DNA of 64,000 bases from Cryptomeria japonica (GCF_030272615.1 NC_081415.1:421440757-421504756); one strand, 5' to 3'; counted from the stretch's first letter, positions 47,918-59,191 are shown. Notes: generated from the letters alone by a model not told the origin. Numbers and translations are program-made.

Positions 47918-48005
47918 TTATATAGTGCCCACAATACAATTTGATGGCTTAGATCAATTCGAGATCAATGGCCAAGATTCAACAATGAAAACCCTAATTA
48001 GGGTT
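47918..48005 (-). promoter_or_regulatory. LTR2 core promoter: inverted telobox plus TATA
   Basis: The palindrome AAACCCTAATTAGGGTTT (47988-48005) and the TATA box (plus strand TTATATA, 47918-47924) have the same order and spacing as in LTR1. The distance from TATA to the LTR end is about 860 bp. Confidence 0.65.
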
Positions 48006-49274
48006 TGTTACAACCATTACATAACATTTAATGCTTGACCAATGATAAAATTGTATTGCTTGGACACATGTCCTCTCTAGAAAAATCGACCAATGGATAG
48101 CCAGGGTAGGTACATCGGAGTTTGTGCCACCTTCCATGAGTTAAGTACATTGAATCTGGACATGCTGAGATGGACCTCACTGATTGGAGACGTGATGACT
48201 AGGATGCCACCTCATTTGACACTTGTAACTTGGTAGATATTCAACTTGATGTTGTTGAGAAGCTTGCTTTAATTAATTCATCTGGAATTATTTACTTCTT
48301 CAACGAGCCCTTGTTCTAACTCCTTGTGTCCTTGATGTGCAGGATGATGATGTACCTCGCCTTGGAACGTTGGATTGAAAGAGGTTGCCCATGTCCTTAC
48401 TTGATCGTCCTGGCGAAGACCGTCCTGGCGAAGATCGTCCTGGATCCGGCTTGATTTTCCTTAATGAGATCTCCATTTGATGCCTACACAACATTTCAAA
48501 ATTAGTAACATGTTTTGCAACGAATAGCATAGATTAAATTAATTTTTAGGAAACTTCATAATAAATCCTTGAGTTATTATTTCCTAAAAAACGATTGAGC
48601 TAAGGGAAAACAAATTTTCAAAATTCAAAATTAAGGCAATGATGATCAAAATTCGAAATTAAAACAAGAGATCTTGCCATACCTCACTTAAGAGCTTAAC
48701 TCTAAAATGCAAAATGAGGAATTTGCCTAGGCAAAATTTGAAATAAGATGGTCTTCAATGTGATCTCCCTTCAAAATAGCAATTTCGCCACCCTTCAAGT
48801 TTTTGACGTGATCTTCAAGCCTTTGACAAGTTTGCTCAAATGGAAATTAAGGTTTGCACCTCCTTTGTATACTCCAAATCGCATATGAAGGAGGATGCTT
48901 GAACAATGATTTAAAAATGAAATAAACACCTCCTTTTATAAGCGCTCATACCACCCATCCCTTCTAGGCCGACTTTTGTAAAAATAAGGCAATTTAAACG
49001 ATTTTTAAATGAATAACAAGGGCCGACCTCCATAAAACAAATAAATACCAAGCGCTCAATTTAATTTTTTAATGAATTAATAATTAATTATTAAATGCCT
49101 TCATTTTTAATTAATAAATTCGATTTTCTTACAAGGCAAAAATAATCAATTAATACCAAGCGCTAAATTTAAATGTCATTTAATTGAATTTTCAAAACCC
49201 TTCGAACTTAGCATTTAAAATAAATTAAAAATGTTTATTTAGCGCCAAAAATTTTGAAGATGGGAAATACATAC

Positions 49275-50745
49275 CTCATCGCCCTGGTCCCTGACTGAGG
49301 GACAGGAGCGATCCATCACTTTGTCTTGATTCTTGCAATTTCAACGTCCAAAGTCTTCATCTCCACGTTCAAATCGACATTTTTGTTAGGTCCTTCGAGC
49401 TTGATTAACTTTTCCTTGCGATTGAATGTCCTTTTGTGGTGATATCGCCCTGGTCCCTTAGAGAGGGACAGGAGCGATCTCCATGTCCTGGCTCAAATTT
49501 GCAAACACTTGATCTTCGTTCTTCGTTCATTGTCTTCCAAAGGACGTCCTTTACTTCGCCAATCCTTGCATTGTCTTGATTTTGAAGGAGCATGAGTGTT
49601 TTTGTAAAAATCGCTTTGGTCCTTGTCCAAAGGACAGGAGCGATATAGCCTCTGTGTTAATTTGATGATCATTTAACGTTTGAAGTCTTTGTATATCACC
49701 TTCTAATCACGCCTTGGACCTCTTGCGACCTTGGAAAACCTTGACCTCACGTGATTTTTGCATGAATTGGCCAATATAATAAACATCGCTCTGGTCCCTT
49801 GGAGAGGGACAGGAGCGATCCTCAAGGTTTTGAGTTTGTTCTTGCATTCTTCAACTTGCCATTACCTTCAATGCGTGAAATGACGTCCCTTGATTCCTCT
49901 TGGTGGCTTGATGCTTGTTTAACTTTCGAAATCTATGCCTTTATGCAATTTTCGCTCTGGTCCCTTCCTAAGGGACAGGAGCGAATTAGGATATTTTAGA
50001 GCAAATCCCTCAATGTGGCGATCCTTGTAACTTTGTGCTTGATGGAGATGCTTCGAAACGTCCTTGGCACCTTGTTCTTAGCCTTGGAGTGATTTGAATT
50101 TGAAGAAGAGGCAATATAATCATCATATCGCCCTGGTCCCTTGGAGAGGGACAGGAGCGATTTTGCTCTTGTGGGCTTCATCTCACTTTATCATCTTCGC
50201 AAACTATCTTCAACGGTCTCGTAATGTCCCCTTTCATTCATCCATGCCTTGGAATTCATTGTAACTTGGCAAGAAAATCATCTAAAACAAAAATCGCTCT
50301 GGTCCCTTCCTAAGGGACAGGAGCGAACTTAAGCATTTTGGTCCTTTGATGGCATTTGGTAATCTTCAATTTATCTTCAATGAGTTCATTTCACCTCCTT
50401 CCTTGCCTTCAAACATAAACTTGCTTGATCTTTGCCCAGATCGTATCTTATGAAGAATTTCGCTCTGGTCCTTCAGTGAGGGACAGGAGCGAATTTGACC
50501 CTCTAGGCAAAAACTTCATCATTTCGTTGTTTTTGATCAAGTCTGGATGCTCTATCATGCTCATTTCGTCCTTCACCATGCCTTTGATGTCTCGATTCGT
50601 CCAAACAAGGTCAGGAATGGCTCAACTAAGCATTTTCGCTCTGGTCCCTTGGTGAGGGACAGGAGCGATTCGCCTTGGTCCCTTGGAGAGGGACAGGAGC
50701 GCTTTTCGCTCTGGACCCTTGGAGAAGGACACGAGCGAAATTTGA
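49275..50745. repeat. About 166-176-bp hairpin array in LTR2
   Basis: This is the reverse-complement counterpart of the LTR1 array. Dyads of 'tcgccctggtccct...agggacaggagcga' type recur near 49279, 49443, 49608, 49786, 49950, 50126, 50294, 50460 and 50637, with two extra copies packed close together at about 50667 and 50705. LTR1 shows the same cluster of three close dyads at its matching end (38764-38835), so array structure as well as sequence is shared. Confidence 0.85.
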
Positions 50746-51144
50746 CTTTTCGCACTCTCTATCAGGGTAATTTTTATGGAATATAACATTTAAGTATAAG
50801 TGACATTTCTTATACTTTAAGTTATATTCCATATATACTTTCAGGATGTTTGAGAGTGGTTTCAGACCTCCAGGAGTTATATTGCAAAATCTAGTTTTTG
50901 GAGGTTTTTTCAGTTTCCAGACTTAGTCAAATTCAGGATCAGGACATTCCAGACTTAGCCAAATTTCAGGATCAGGACCTCACTCAAGCCGGACTTGCTA
51001 TCCTATTGATCCCCTGGGCGACATTCAAAATGCAAAGGCTAACAAGCAAAACCCTAAAAAAAAACAAAAAAAAACAAACCCTAAAAAGCAAAAAAAACAT
51101 GGGTCCCCATTTGCAATGGGGCGATGTGTGGAAACGTCACAACA

Positions 51145-52205
51145 GGTATGAAGGTACTTGTGGGACCCCCCATGCTTGGGATGGCCCAGACATCCGTTGC
51201 TGTTCTTGCATGATAATGGATTATGCAGGGGATGTCCCTGGGGTACATAGTTAATCCTGAATTAGAATATATCATAGCTATTGAGGAGCCATCATTTGAT
51301 GATCGGTATTTTGTTATCTTGCATGAGGCATTTGATGATTGTCACTGTCGTTGAAGGAATAAGGCATTTTGCTTTTGACTAATGGAGCTTTGTTTCTCTT
51401 ACTTGGTTATCTTTTTCTAATGAAATGACACTGTACTAATGCTCTATATGATAACAAGTTTGAGCTTGTTATAGTTGTCTCCATGGGGTAGTTCATCTTT
51501 ATTAATGCATTCTCTGACTTAATGATCCATTATTTTCAAATATATTTTTGCTTCTCGAAGTTAATCTCACCAAGTTTCTCTACATTCACAATAGAATTGT
51601 GGAAAAGCTGCTTAATATAGAAGCCAAATCGCTATAGTCTTCATTGTAGCAGGAATCTGGATAATTTGTGATCTGTGCATAAAAAATTAGAGCTTTATTA
51701 TTTCATGCAGATACTCAAGTCGCTTCCTATACATTTCCAATTAATGCTTATACTTTGTTCTAGATCTCAAAAAATTGGGCTCAAGCTCTATATCTGTCTC
51801 GGCAAATAGGGCTCTGCTGGCCTGTAAATGCAGCCCTTTTCATTCTAGCTACCTTTTTAGTCTAATGTCTACAAGAGAAGGCCTGTTCAAACTCCATTAA
51901 TTCTTCTTGGTAGGTCAGTACATTATTTAATAAAAGTTAGCTACATAGAATAATGCATAAATTCAATTTTAACATTGTCCATATAGAAATTCCTCTGCCT
52001 TTGTTAAAATGCTCAAATTTCATATTGAATAATTCTTTTTTTTTTGGATATAAAATTATACCTATGGCCAACATTCCGCAAAACATGACACAAAAATTAA
52101 AAGAATTGATGTTAATTTTCAATTCCATCATATTTATTTTTTCAAGTTCACATCGTGAATGAATCTGTTTGTAATCAGTTATTGCACTTCCATTTTTCTT
52201 TACAG
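51145..52205 (+). other. Upstream region and probable 5' UTR intron end of the NRPE7-like gene
   Basis: No long frame is present. The stretch just before the gene ends in a pyrimidine-rich run and 'tttacag' at about 52199-52205, a good plant 3' splice site. An upstream non-coding exon and an intron of unknown length are therefore likely. A 43-codon acidic open frame (51223-51354, 'NPELEYIIAIEEPSFDDRYF') might be a small exon or chance. The 5' splice site and promoter could not be located. Confidence 0.45.
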
Positions 52206-52254
52206 GTGCTAAGTATTATTTTGACCAATAACCAGTCAAAGAAAAGAGAGAATC

Positions 52255-53322
52255 ATGTTTTTTGAGATTGAAATGACCAGAAATGTGGTTGTATCCCCAG
52301 ATAAATTGCACACTGGGTTGTTTCTTGAGCGTTCTATCATTTTACAGCTCTTAGAAGATGTAAAACGAATCCAGGCTACAGAAGAGCATGGTTATCTGAT
52401 CGTAGTGACCACATTAGAAGGTCGAGGGGAGGGAAAGATAAGAGAAATGCAAGGATCTGTTGTTTTTCCTGTGAAATTCAAGTGTATAGTGTTCAAACCT
52501 TTTCAAAATGAAATTTTAGATGGTAAAGTTTTAGAGGTAATGAAGGCAGGCCTTCGAATTGAATGTGGACCAATGACAGAGATATTTATAGCGAAACAAA
52601 CAATGCAGGATTTTGAATATGTACCGGGAGAAAACCCCGTCTTTAAAGGCAGGGTTAGTCATCAAATAGAGAAGGGTGGATGGATCAGGCTTAAGACAAT
52701 TGGCATCAAATGGAATGAACAAAAACGAATATTCATGGCACTGGGGAGCTTGCAAGGAAATTTCTTAGGACCTATATCTGATCCAGGTATCGTTGGCAAG
52801 GTTGATCCCGAGACTAATTCTGAGATTCAACCTGAAAATCCCCAGGAATCACCCACCAATACAAATGGAAATCCTCAGGGGTCGCTTAACAAGACAAACT
52901 CTAATTCACAGGGATGGGGGCCTGGAGAAAATGATAACCATCAGAGTTGGGGTGTGGGAACAAATGATAATCCACAGGATTTGAACACCAAAACAAGAGA
53001 TAATCCTCAGGGATTGCCTGCTGGAACAAATGATGATCCTCAGGAACAGGCTTCCACAGCAAATGACAAATCTCAGGGATGGGCTGCGGGAAGAAGTGAC
53101 GACCCTCAGGGATTGCCAGCAGAACCAAATAATAATAATCTGGGATGGACTTCTGGAGTAAATCAGAATTCTGAAGGAAGGAACTTTGGAATAGATAATC
53201 ATCCTCAGGGATTGGTTACTGGAGCAAATGACATTCATCAAGGACGGGCCATTGGAACAAATGATGATACCCAAGGATGGACTGCTGAGGTGAATGAGAA
53301 TTCTCAGGGATGGGGCACCTAA
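52255..53322 (+). CDS. NRPE7: RNA polymerase IV/V subunit 7 (NRPD7/NRPE7-like) with GW/WG-repeat tail
   Basis: Uninterrupted frame of 355 codons. Residues 1-80 form the Rpb7 tip domain: it starts MFFEIEM and includes 'HGYLIVVTTLEGRGEGKIRE' and 'VVFPVKFKCIVFKPF'. Residues 81-178 form the OB/S1 domain, including 'AGLRIECGPM', 'EYVPGENPVFKG', 'IRLKTIGIKW' and 'MALGSLQGNFLGPIS'. The GENPxF and GIKW words and the ALxSLxGxxLGP ending fit the plant Pol IV/V class better than Pol II NRPB7. Usual length is about 175 residues, so residues 179-355 are extra: fifteen 11-residue repeats (193-355) with GW/WG at W221, W232, W276, W298, W342 and W353. In the family, subunit 7 pairs with subunit 4 as the stalk at the RNA exit, in the nucleus. 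The tail resembles Argonaute-binding platforms of NRPE1 and SPT5L. The ATG is the first in the exon, 49 bp after a splice acceptor, and matches the family N-terminus. Confidence 0.88.
   Translation: MFFEIEMTRNVVVSPDKLHTGLFLERSIILQLLEDVKRIQATEEHGYLIVVTTLEGRGEGKIREMQGSVVFPVKFKCIVFKPFQNEILDGKVLEVMKAGLRIECGPMTEIFIAKQTMQDFEYVPGENPVFKGRVSHQIEKGGWIRLKTIGIKWNEQKRIFMALGSLQGNFLGPISDPGIVGKVDPETNSEIQPENPQESPTNTNGNPQGSLNKTNSNSQGWGPGENDNHQSWGVGTNDNPQDLNTKTRDNPQGLPAGTNDDPQEQASTANDKSQGWAAGRSDDPQGLPAEPNNNNLGWTSGVNQNSEGRNFGIDNHPQGLVTGANDIHQGRAIGTNDDTQGWTAEVNENSQGWGT
52831..53319 (+). repeat. 33-bp coding minisatellite encoding the GW/WG tail
   Basis: Fifteen in-frame 33-bp units (the last one 9 codons) encode variants of N-D-x-P-Q-G-(W/L)-x-x-G-T. 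Position 7 of the unit is Trp in units 3, 4, 8, 10, 14 and 15, and Leu, Ser, Asp, Gln or Arg-type residues in the others. Leu is TTG and Ser TCG, each one base from TGG. There is no frameshift in any unit. Confidence 0.92.
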
Positions 53323-55850
53323 ACAAATAGTTCTGTCAACGATCATAAGTTTTGCACCATGTGATGCTATCTTTAATTTCTAGCTTGTAAATGGCTATAC
53401 CTATACATGTCAACAATTATATGATCGTTTGCAAATGTTTGTGTTTACTGTTTTGTGCTTGATATCTGTAGACAATTGGAACTGCCAACAATTTTGTTAC
53501 AACTCTTATCTTTCCTTTGTTATGGATTGTTTTATTAAGACCATTGTACACAATGTCACAAGTCCTTGTGGTGGCTTTTTTGAGTCCTTCCAACTATAGG
53601 ATGATTTTATGATGCGATTAGCTGTCATAGTTGGAAACTGTTTATCTTTGTATATTTCAGGTTAGAAGTAGAAGATCGCCTTTTGAAGATTTGCGTCTTG
53701 TATCTACTTTCTGGGAACAGAATGCTCACATAATTAGAGTGCATGAAAAATCCAAATGCTGAGTTTATTATTGGATAATTCTCATATTGTTCTATCTTAA
53801 ATTTCAAACATTATGGTTGTTCTTGAATCATTGGTACAAATGGTTGGTTAAATTACCTTCCAAATCAGTGAATTTTTCTATTCCATGAAAAGTTTGAAGG
53901 CACAAAATAATGCTAGATGTATTTCCTCTCATTTTTCTTAAAATTGATTAAAATGGTTAGAAACTCAGGGCTTATATTTTCACAGCATCAGCAAGAAGGC
54001 AGCATAATTACATTACATAGCATTCTCTCCTTGGTAAGTTTGAGCACTCATCAGGTCTTAACCCAAGTCTCATAAACACGCTCATGTATGCCATGCTACA
54101 GTCAATCAAATCTTATATATCTAGTCGTGTGTAAGCATATTCTCTTGTCTCTCGAAAAACATTAATCCTATAGTGAACATGTGGTTTTTAAAATCCATGA
54201 GAATGAGTTATGATAAAAGTTAAAAAATAAACATTCACAGTTTTTACTAGAATATTTTCTCCCACAAATAGGACCTATATAATAGTATTCCTTTAAAAAG
54301 AATTATTAAGCTTAATTTTAATTGTGGTAAATTGTCTCAGCCGCAGTTCACATCCAATTGTATCTGAAGTGCTACAGGTTGAGTGGGAGTTAATGTTGAA
54401 GGCGACGTGTTCTCTACAGTGGTGAAAGATGAAATCTAGAGCGGGGTGGGTTTGTTCACCTTATTGAACAAATATGAGAGGTAAATGGAAACGCAATCCT
54501 TTAGTGAACTTCCAAAGGAGGGTCTCATGCCCCAAATTGGTGAACACATGGTAGTAGCCTAGAAAACTACAATACTTAAATTATATTGTTCCGTAAATTA
54601 GAATTGTAACTAAGAATCGTAACCAGCCATTTGTTAAACAAGTTTATGCTAACAATAAAACTATTCATGGAGATGCATGGGTCTCGTAATGCCATGTATC
54701 CATAAATACGAAAATACAGTTTTTTTATATTTGTATATTTCATTTGTTCATTTCAAATTTCAAATACCATGGCCTTGAAGTTCGAGATTAAGTCATTTAG
54801 GTTAATTGACTATCATATTCCAATGTGTTACTATAAGGGGTACAAATGCATACCGTGCCCTTTGACATCTTTGTTATATACCATTTTGGCAATGTTGGAT
54901 TGGGTCATCTGCATGATCTAGTTTGCTGAATTCAAATTTTAAGTTTCTCTTCTGAGCTTACCTTTTACAAAAAATTGACGGTTGCCTTGTCAACTTGTGC
55001 ACTAAATGGAATCTTGTATTTATAGACAATCCTAGATCATTAGATCTCAGTAGAGATTAATCCACAAATCATAAATAATCATTTTAAAATCAAACGCATT
55101 GAGAGCATCTAAATCCTATTCTAATGCATTACATCATTATCCTCGAGCATATTCTAATGCATTGCATCGTTATCCTTGGGCATTGCATTGATTTTGTGGA
55201 ATGTGCAGATTTCGTTCAACAACTGCTAAGGGGTTTACCTCAAGCAAGGAAGTTCAAGGTTTCCTATAATAACTAATCTCATTGTGCTTGTTAGCACAAT
55301 GAGATAGGAGTACATTGCAAGAGGTTGGATTAGTAATAGATTGAGCCACATCGTTAGTACTTGGCCGCATAGTCCATGTCAACAACGAATATTTAGGTAG
55401 ATGTTGAGTATAGCGGAATATGGAGCCAAAACCATATTCCGGTTTTCAATTGTTTATTGCAATATAACATATCACCAAAAGCTCCACACTGACACATCAC
55501 ATTTTAAAAGCTAAGCACTTTCAGCCTTTCTTAGTTGATATAATTATGATTGCATTGTATTGATTAAAATTTAATCAAATCTAATCAATTAGAAGGATAA
55601 ACAAATTATTTTTGGTACATTTTAATGGATGCGCAATTTATAACCAACCAATGGTTTACAGCTGGGGTATTATTTGCTTTTTGTTTCTTAGAGAGGATAT
55701 ACTAGCACTTGGCACCAAAACAAGGTGTAAGAGTTACGCCGATAGTAAAATATACTTTAATAATATATTAGAGGGTAAAAAATTATATAATATAAAAACT
55801 ACATTACAATCACTTCATTAACCAAAGTTCAGACAATAATTTCGCAGATT
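53323..55850. other. Downstream non-coding region
   Basis: Contains the presumed 3' UTR of the NRPE7-like gene. No clear AATAAA signal was seen in the first 250 bases. The only other structure noted is a 33-bp imperfect tandem duplication at 55118-55183 ('attctaatgcattacatcat'). No supported gene. Confidence 0.5.
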
Positions 55851-56583
55851 AGGGATATGGTTTAATTAAGATTAGGTATATTTTTTAAAATATATTTATT
55901 ATTGCAATTATGGTCGAATTAAGATTCAATTAGGATTATATTTCATTATATCAACCCTAATCCTTACTCCAAGCTTTATCCTAGAATAGTAAATTTAATT
56001 AGTTTGAATTCCTTAAAAATTTATTGATGATTTTATTTCAATTTAGTGATCTAATTTTAGATTGTCTTAGTTTAATTATAAGAATCTTATTAATATAATG
56101 TATGGTAATTGGTTTATTATTTCTAAATTTGATCATGTAAACAATATAATAATAATATATTAGTAATATAATAATTAAAATACAATATTATAAAAACCCT
56201 AGGGTTAAGCTAGGGATATGATTTAATTAAGTTTAGGTATATTTTTAAAAAATATAATTACTATTACAATTATGGTCCAATTAAGATTCAATTAGGGTTA
56301 TATTTCATTATATCAACCCTAATCCTTACCCCAAACTTTATCCTAGAATAGTAAATTTAATCATAAATAGTAGTTTGAATTCCTTAAAAAATTATTGATG
56401 ATTTTATTTCAATTTAGTGATCTAATTTTAGATTGTCTTAGTTTAATTATAAGAATCTTATTAATATAATGTATGGTAATTGGTTTATTATTTCTAAATT
56501 TGATCACGTAAACAATATAATAATAAATATATAATTATAATATATTAATAATATAATAATTAAAATACAATATTATTAAAACC
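55851..56583. repeat. 361-bp tandem duplication
   Basis: Copy 1 (55851-56211) and copy 2 (56212 to about 56583) both begin 'agggatatg(g)tttaatta' and stay alignable throughout, with a few substitutions and short indels such as an extra AT-rich insert near 56520. Very AT-rich, no coding potential. Copy 1 ends with 'aaccctagggttaagct' at the junction. Confidence 0.88.
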
Positions 56584-57085
56584 TTAATGTTTACCTATAT
56601 GAGTCTTAAATCTAACCATATATCTAAATAAACTTTAACATATTTAACCTAAACATAACCTAACTATAACTTAACCATAATCCAAACTTAATTTTTGAAT
56701 TGTATTTAATATATCATGTATATATTAGTATATGATTATCATTAAGCTGAGAGGCCTTTACAATCGCAACAAATTTATGTGTCAACATTTGAGGGTTTTC
56801 AATTATTTTGACGATTTTTGGTAGTATATAATTTGTCCAAACAATTAATAGATAATTTGGCAAAACCAATATTGTAGTACCCCTACCCTAGACAGCTTTG
56901 TAAAATCGGTTTGACCTTGGTTGACTTTTAATGTGGCAATCTTGAATGGTTGAATTACCATGAGGTAATGTTTAGTCAGATATTATGATTATTGTGAGTA
57001 TCTGTTAATGTGCTTTCGCATTGATTCTTATGTAAGTTTAAACTGTCCTCCTGATTCTTGTTATTAATCTCGAGCTAACTTCTTC

Positions 57086-57187
<102 letters not shown>

Positions 57188-59022
57188 TGTGTGACTCTTG
57201 GTTGTAGGAGATTGCAAGTACAGTACCGCCTAGGTGCGAGGTTCATCTTCACTAGATTCACAGGGTTGAGTATACCTCTTTCATCCTTAGAATTTGGGTT
57301 AGGTGGTCATAAAACCTTCAATTTACCCTAGTCATACTCAAATGAGCGTCGCTTGTGTTCCGTCAGTTTTCTTTCATTTGGGTTTGCGGGTCGAGTAATT
57401 GGTTGGCTTACTTGGTTTGCGTGCTTGGCGTGTGGTAAATAGAGTATTTAATCCTAAGTATTTATTTTGATTTAATGTGTTCATTTACGCATTAGTAATT
57501 GAGGAATTAAAATAAATAGGTTTCTTTTATGTGATTAATCATTAATTAAAAAGATCACCCTATTTATGTTTGTAGTGAGTTTAATTTAATGGTTGATTTT
57601 AAATAACAAATTTATTTAGTTTATGCATTTTAAAAAGGAAAGATTTAAATTTATTCGAACTAGAAATAATTTAATCTCTTTTGCTTTTTTGAAATAGAAA
57701 GATTAATTTTAATTATTTAAGAAAATCAATTTTGATTAGAAAAGTGAGTTTTATTCATATTTATTTTATATAGTGTGTAAGATTGATTTTGAGAATTTAA
57801 TTTAATTAAAAATATTTTACCCTCATTAATATTGTGAAATGCAACTATTAGCTTTGTTAATTAAAAATTAAATAAGGGAGAAAAACATTTCTTTTAATCA
57901 ACTAAATTTATAATCTCAATGCATAAACAATTCAACTATGAGATGATTCCATAAACTTAATTAATTAATTAATTAAATTAAGTTACAAGTTGCATGATAT
58001 TAGAAATATATTTTTATTTAAATTTTAGTGGAAATAAATTGGATTAATTCTATTTATTGTTCCTAGAATTTTAAATAAATTAATTAAAAAAAAAATTAAA
58101 AAATAAAATGAATAAAAGAATTAATTAGAATTAAAGTATTGTTTTAATTCTTTATTTAGAAAATTAATTAATTTGCATGAGAAAAGAAAATAAAGAATAA
58201 TGATTTTTAATTATTGCATGTTAGCTTATCTTTTGTTATAAAAATAGAAAATAAAATAAAATTACTTTTATTCTAAATTTAGGTTTTTGAGAAAAGCTAT
58301 TGAACCTAGAATTTTAGTTTAAATAGGGAATAGGTTTTTATTTTAGATACACAGGAAATAGGTCAAGGATTTAGATAAAGAAACTTATTGGAAGCTTGTG
58401 GAAAAGATTAGGGCTCTTCTACATAATTCTTCCAAGAAAACAATACTAGGTTGGGTGGCTTCTTTGATTGTTGATTTTTAGAAAATAATTCTATTTCTTC
58501 CGTTTCTCTCTCAATGATGTATGTGTAAATTATTGTTAAACCCAAAACCCTCTTCTCGTGAATTCGAGTTCTGTTTTTAAAAATTCATGCCTGATGTGTA
58601 TTTCTAGTTTATGGGAAGAATGTAATTTTGGGAAAATTAGGGAAATTATTATAGAGAATTTGTCAAGATTTTATGATGCATGGAGAGTTGCAAGATTGGT
58701 GAAAAAGGGCATTTATCTGAGAAATTAACTTCTCTCGTTTGTTTTAGTTACGACAGTTTTGTTTATTTATGGAATCTCTATGAAATGGTTTTTATTACCT
58801 TAAGAAAATAAATTTGATTATACATTAAATTTATTTGGGTTAATTAAATAAAATAATAATAATAATATATGAAAGATTAAATTATGCGAAAATTGAATTA
58901 TTGGGAAAATATTGTTTTTATTGAAATTAATTTTAATTTAAAAATACATAAAAAATAAAATAAAATAAAATAAATTAATTTATTAATTTTTGTGGGGAGA
59001 CATTGCCTCTACCCACGCGGCA

Positions 59023-59191
59023 CTACCCATGGTAGTGGCTGCTGCCATAGGGCAGCAACGCTACACAAAGGTAGCGGCTGCTACCTTAGGGCAACAACAC
59101 TACCCATAGGTAGCGTGTGCTACCATAGGGCAGCAGCGCTACCCAAGGGTAGCGTTGACTGCCATATGGCAGCAACGCTGCCTTAGGGTAG
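59023..59191. repeat. 39-bp tandem repeat with paired hairpins
   Basis: About 4.4 units of 38-39 bp. Each unit has two adjacent dyads, 'ctacccatggtag' and 'ctgccatagggcag', so each unit could form two hairpins. It is a sharply GC-rich island in an AT-rich LTR. Confidence 0.85.

Larger units (their letters stand above)
47062..51144 (-). mobile_element. Solo LTR, giant LTR family, copy LTR2
   Basis: In inverted orientation relative to LTR1. On the minus strand it starts TGTTGTGACG at 51144 and ends CGTCAACA at 47062. A perfect 5-bp target duplication GGTAT flanks it (47057-47061 and 51145-51149). It is 4083 bp long with no internal coding region. It shares both termini, the hairpin array (49275-50745), the inverted repeat (50775-50800 with 50809-50833) and the telobox/TATA promoter with LTR1. 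Its U3 edge lies about 1.1 kb upstream of the NRPE7-like start codon, with LTR transcription directed away from that gene. Confidence 0.9.

Noticed and set aside
37768..51144. LTR1 and LTR2 as the two LTRs of one element
   Set aside because: They are in opposite orientation and each has its own, different 5-bp target duplication, so they are independent insertions.
52906..53346. 146-codon minus-strand frame across the GW/WG repeats
   Set aside because: It is the antisense shadow of the 33-bp coding repeat. The plus-strand frame has clear Rpb7 homology and a family-type start.
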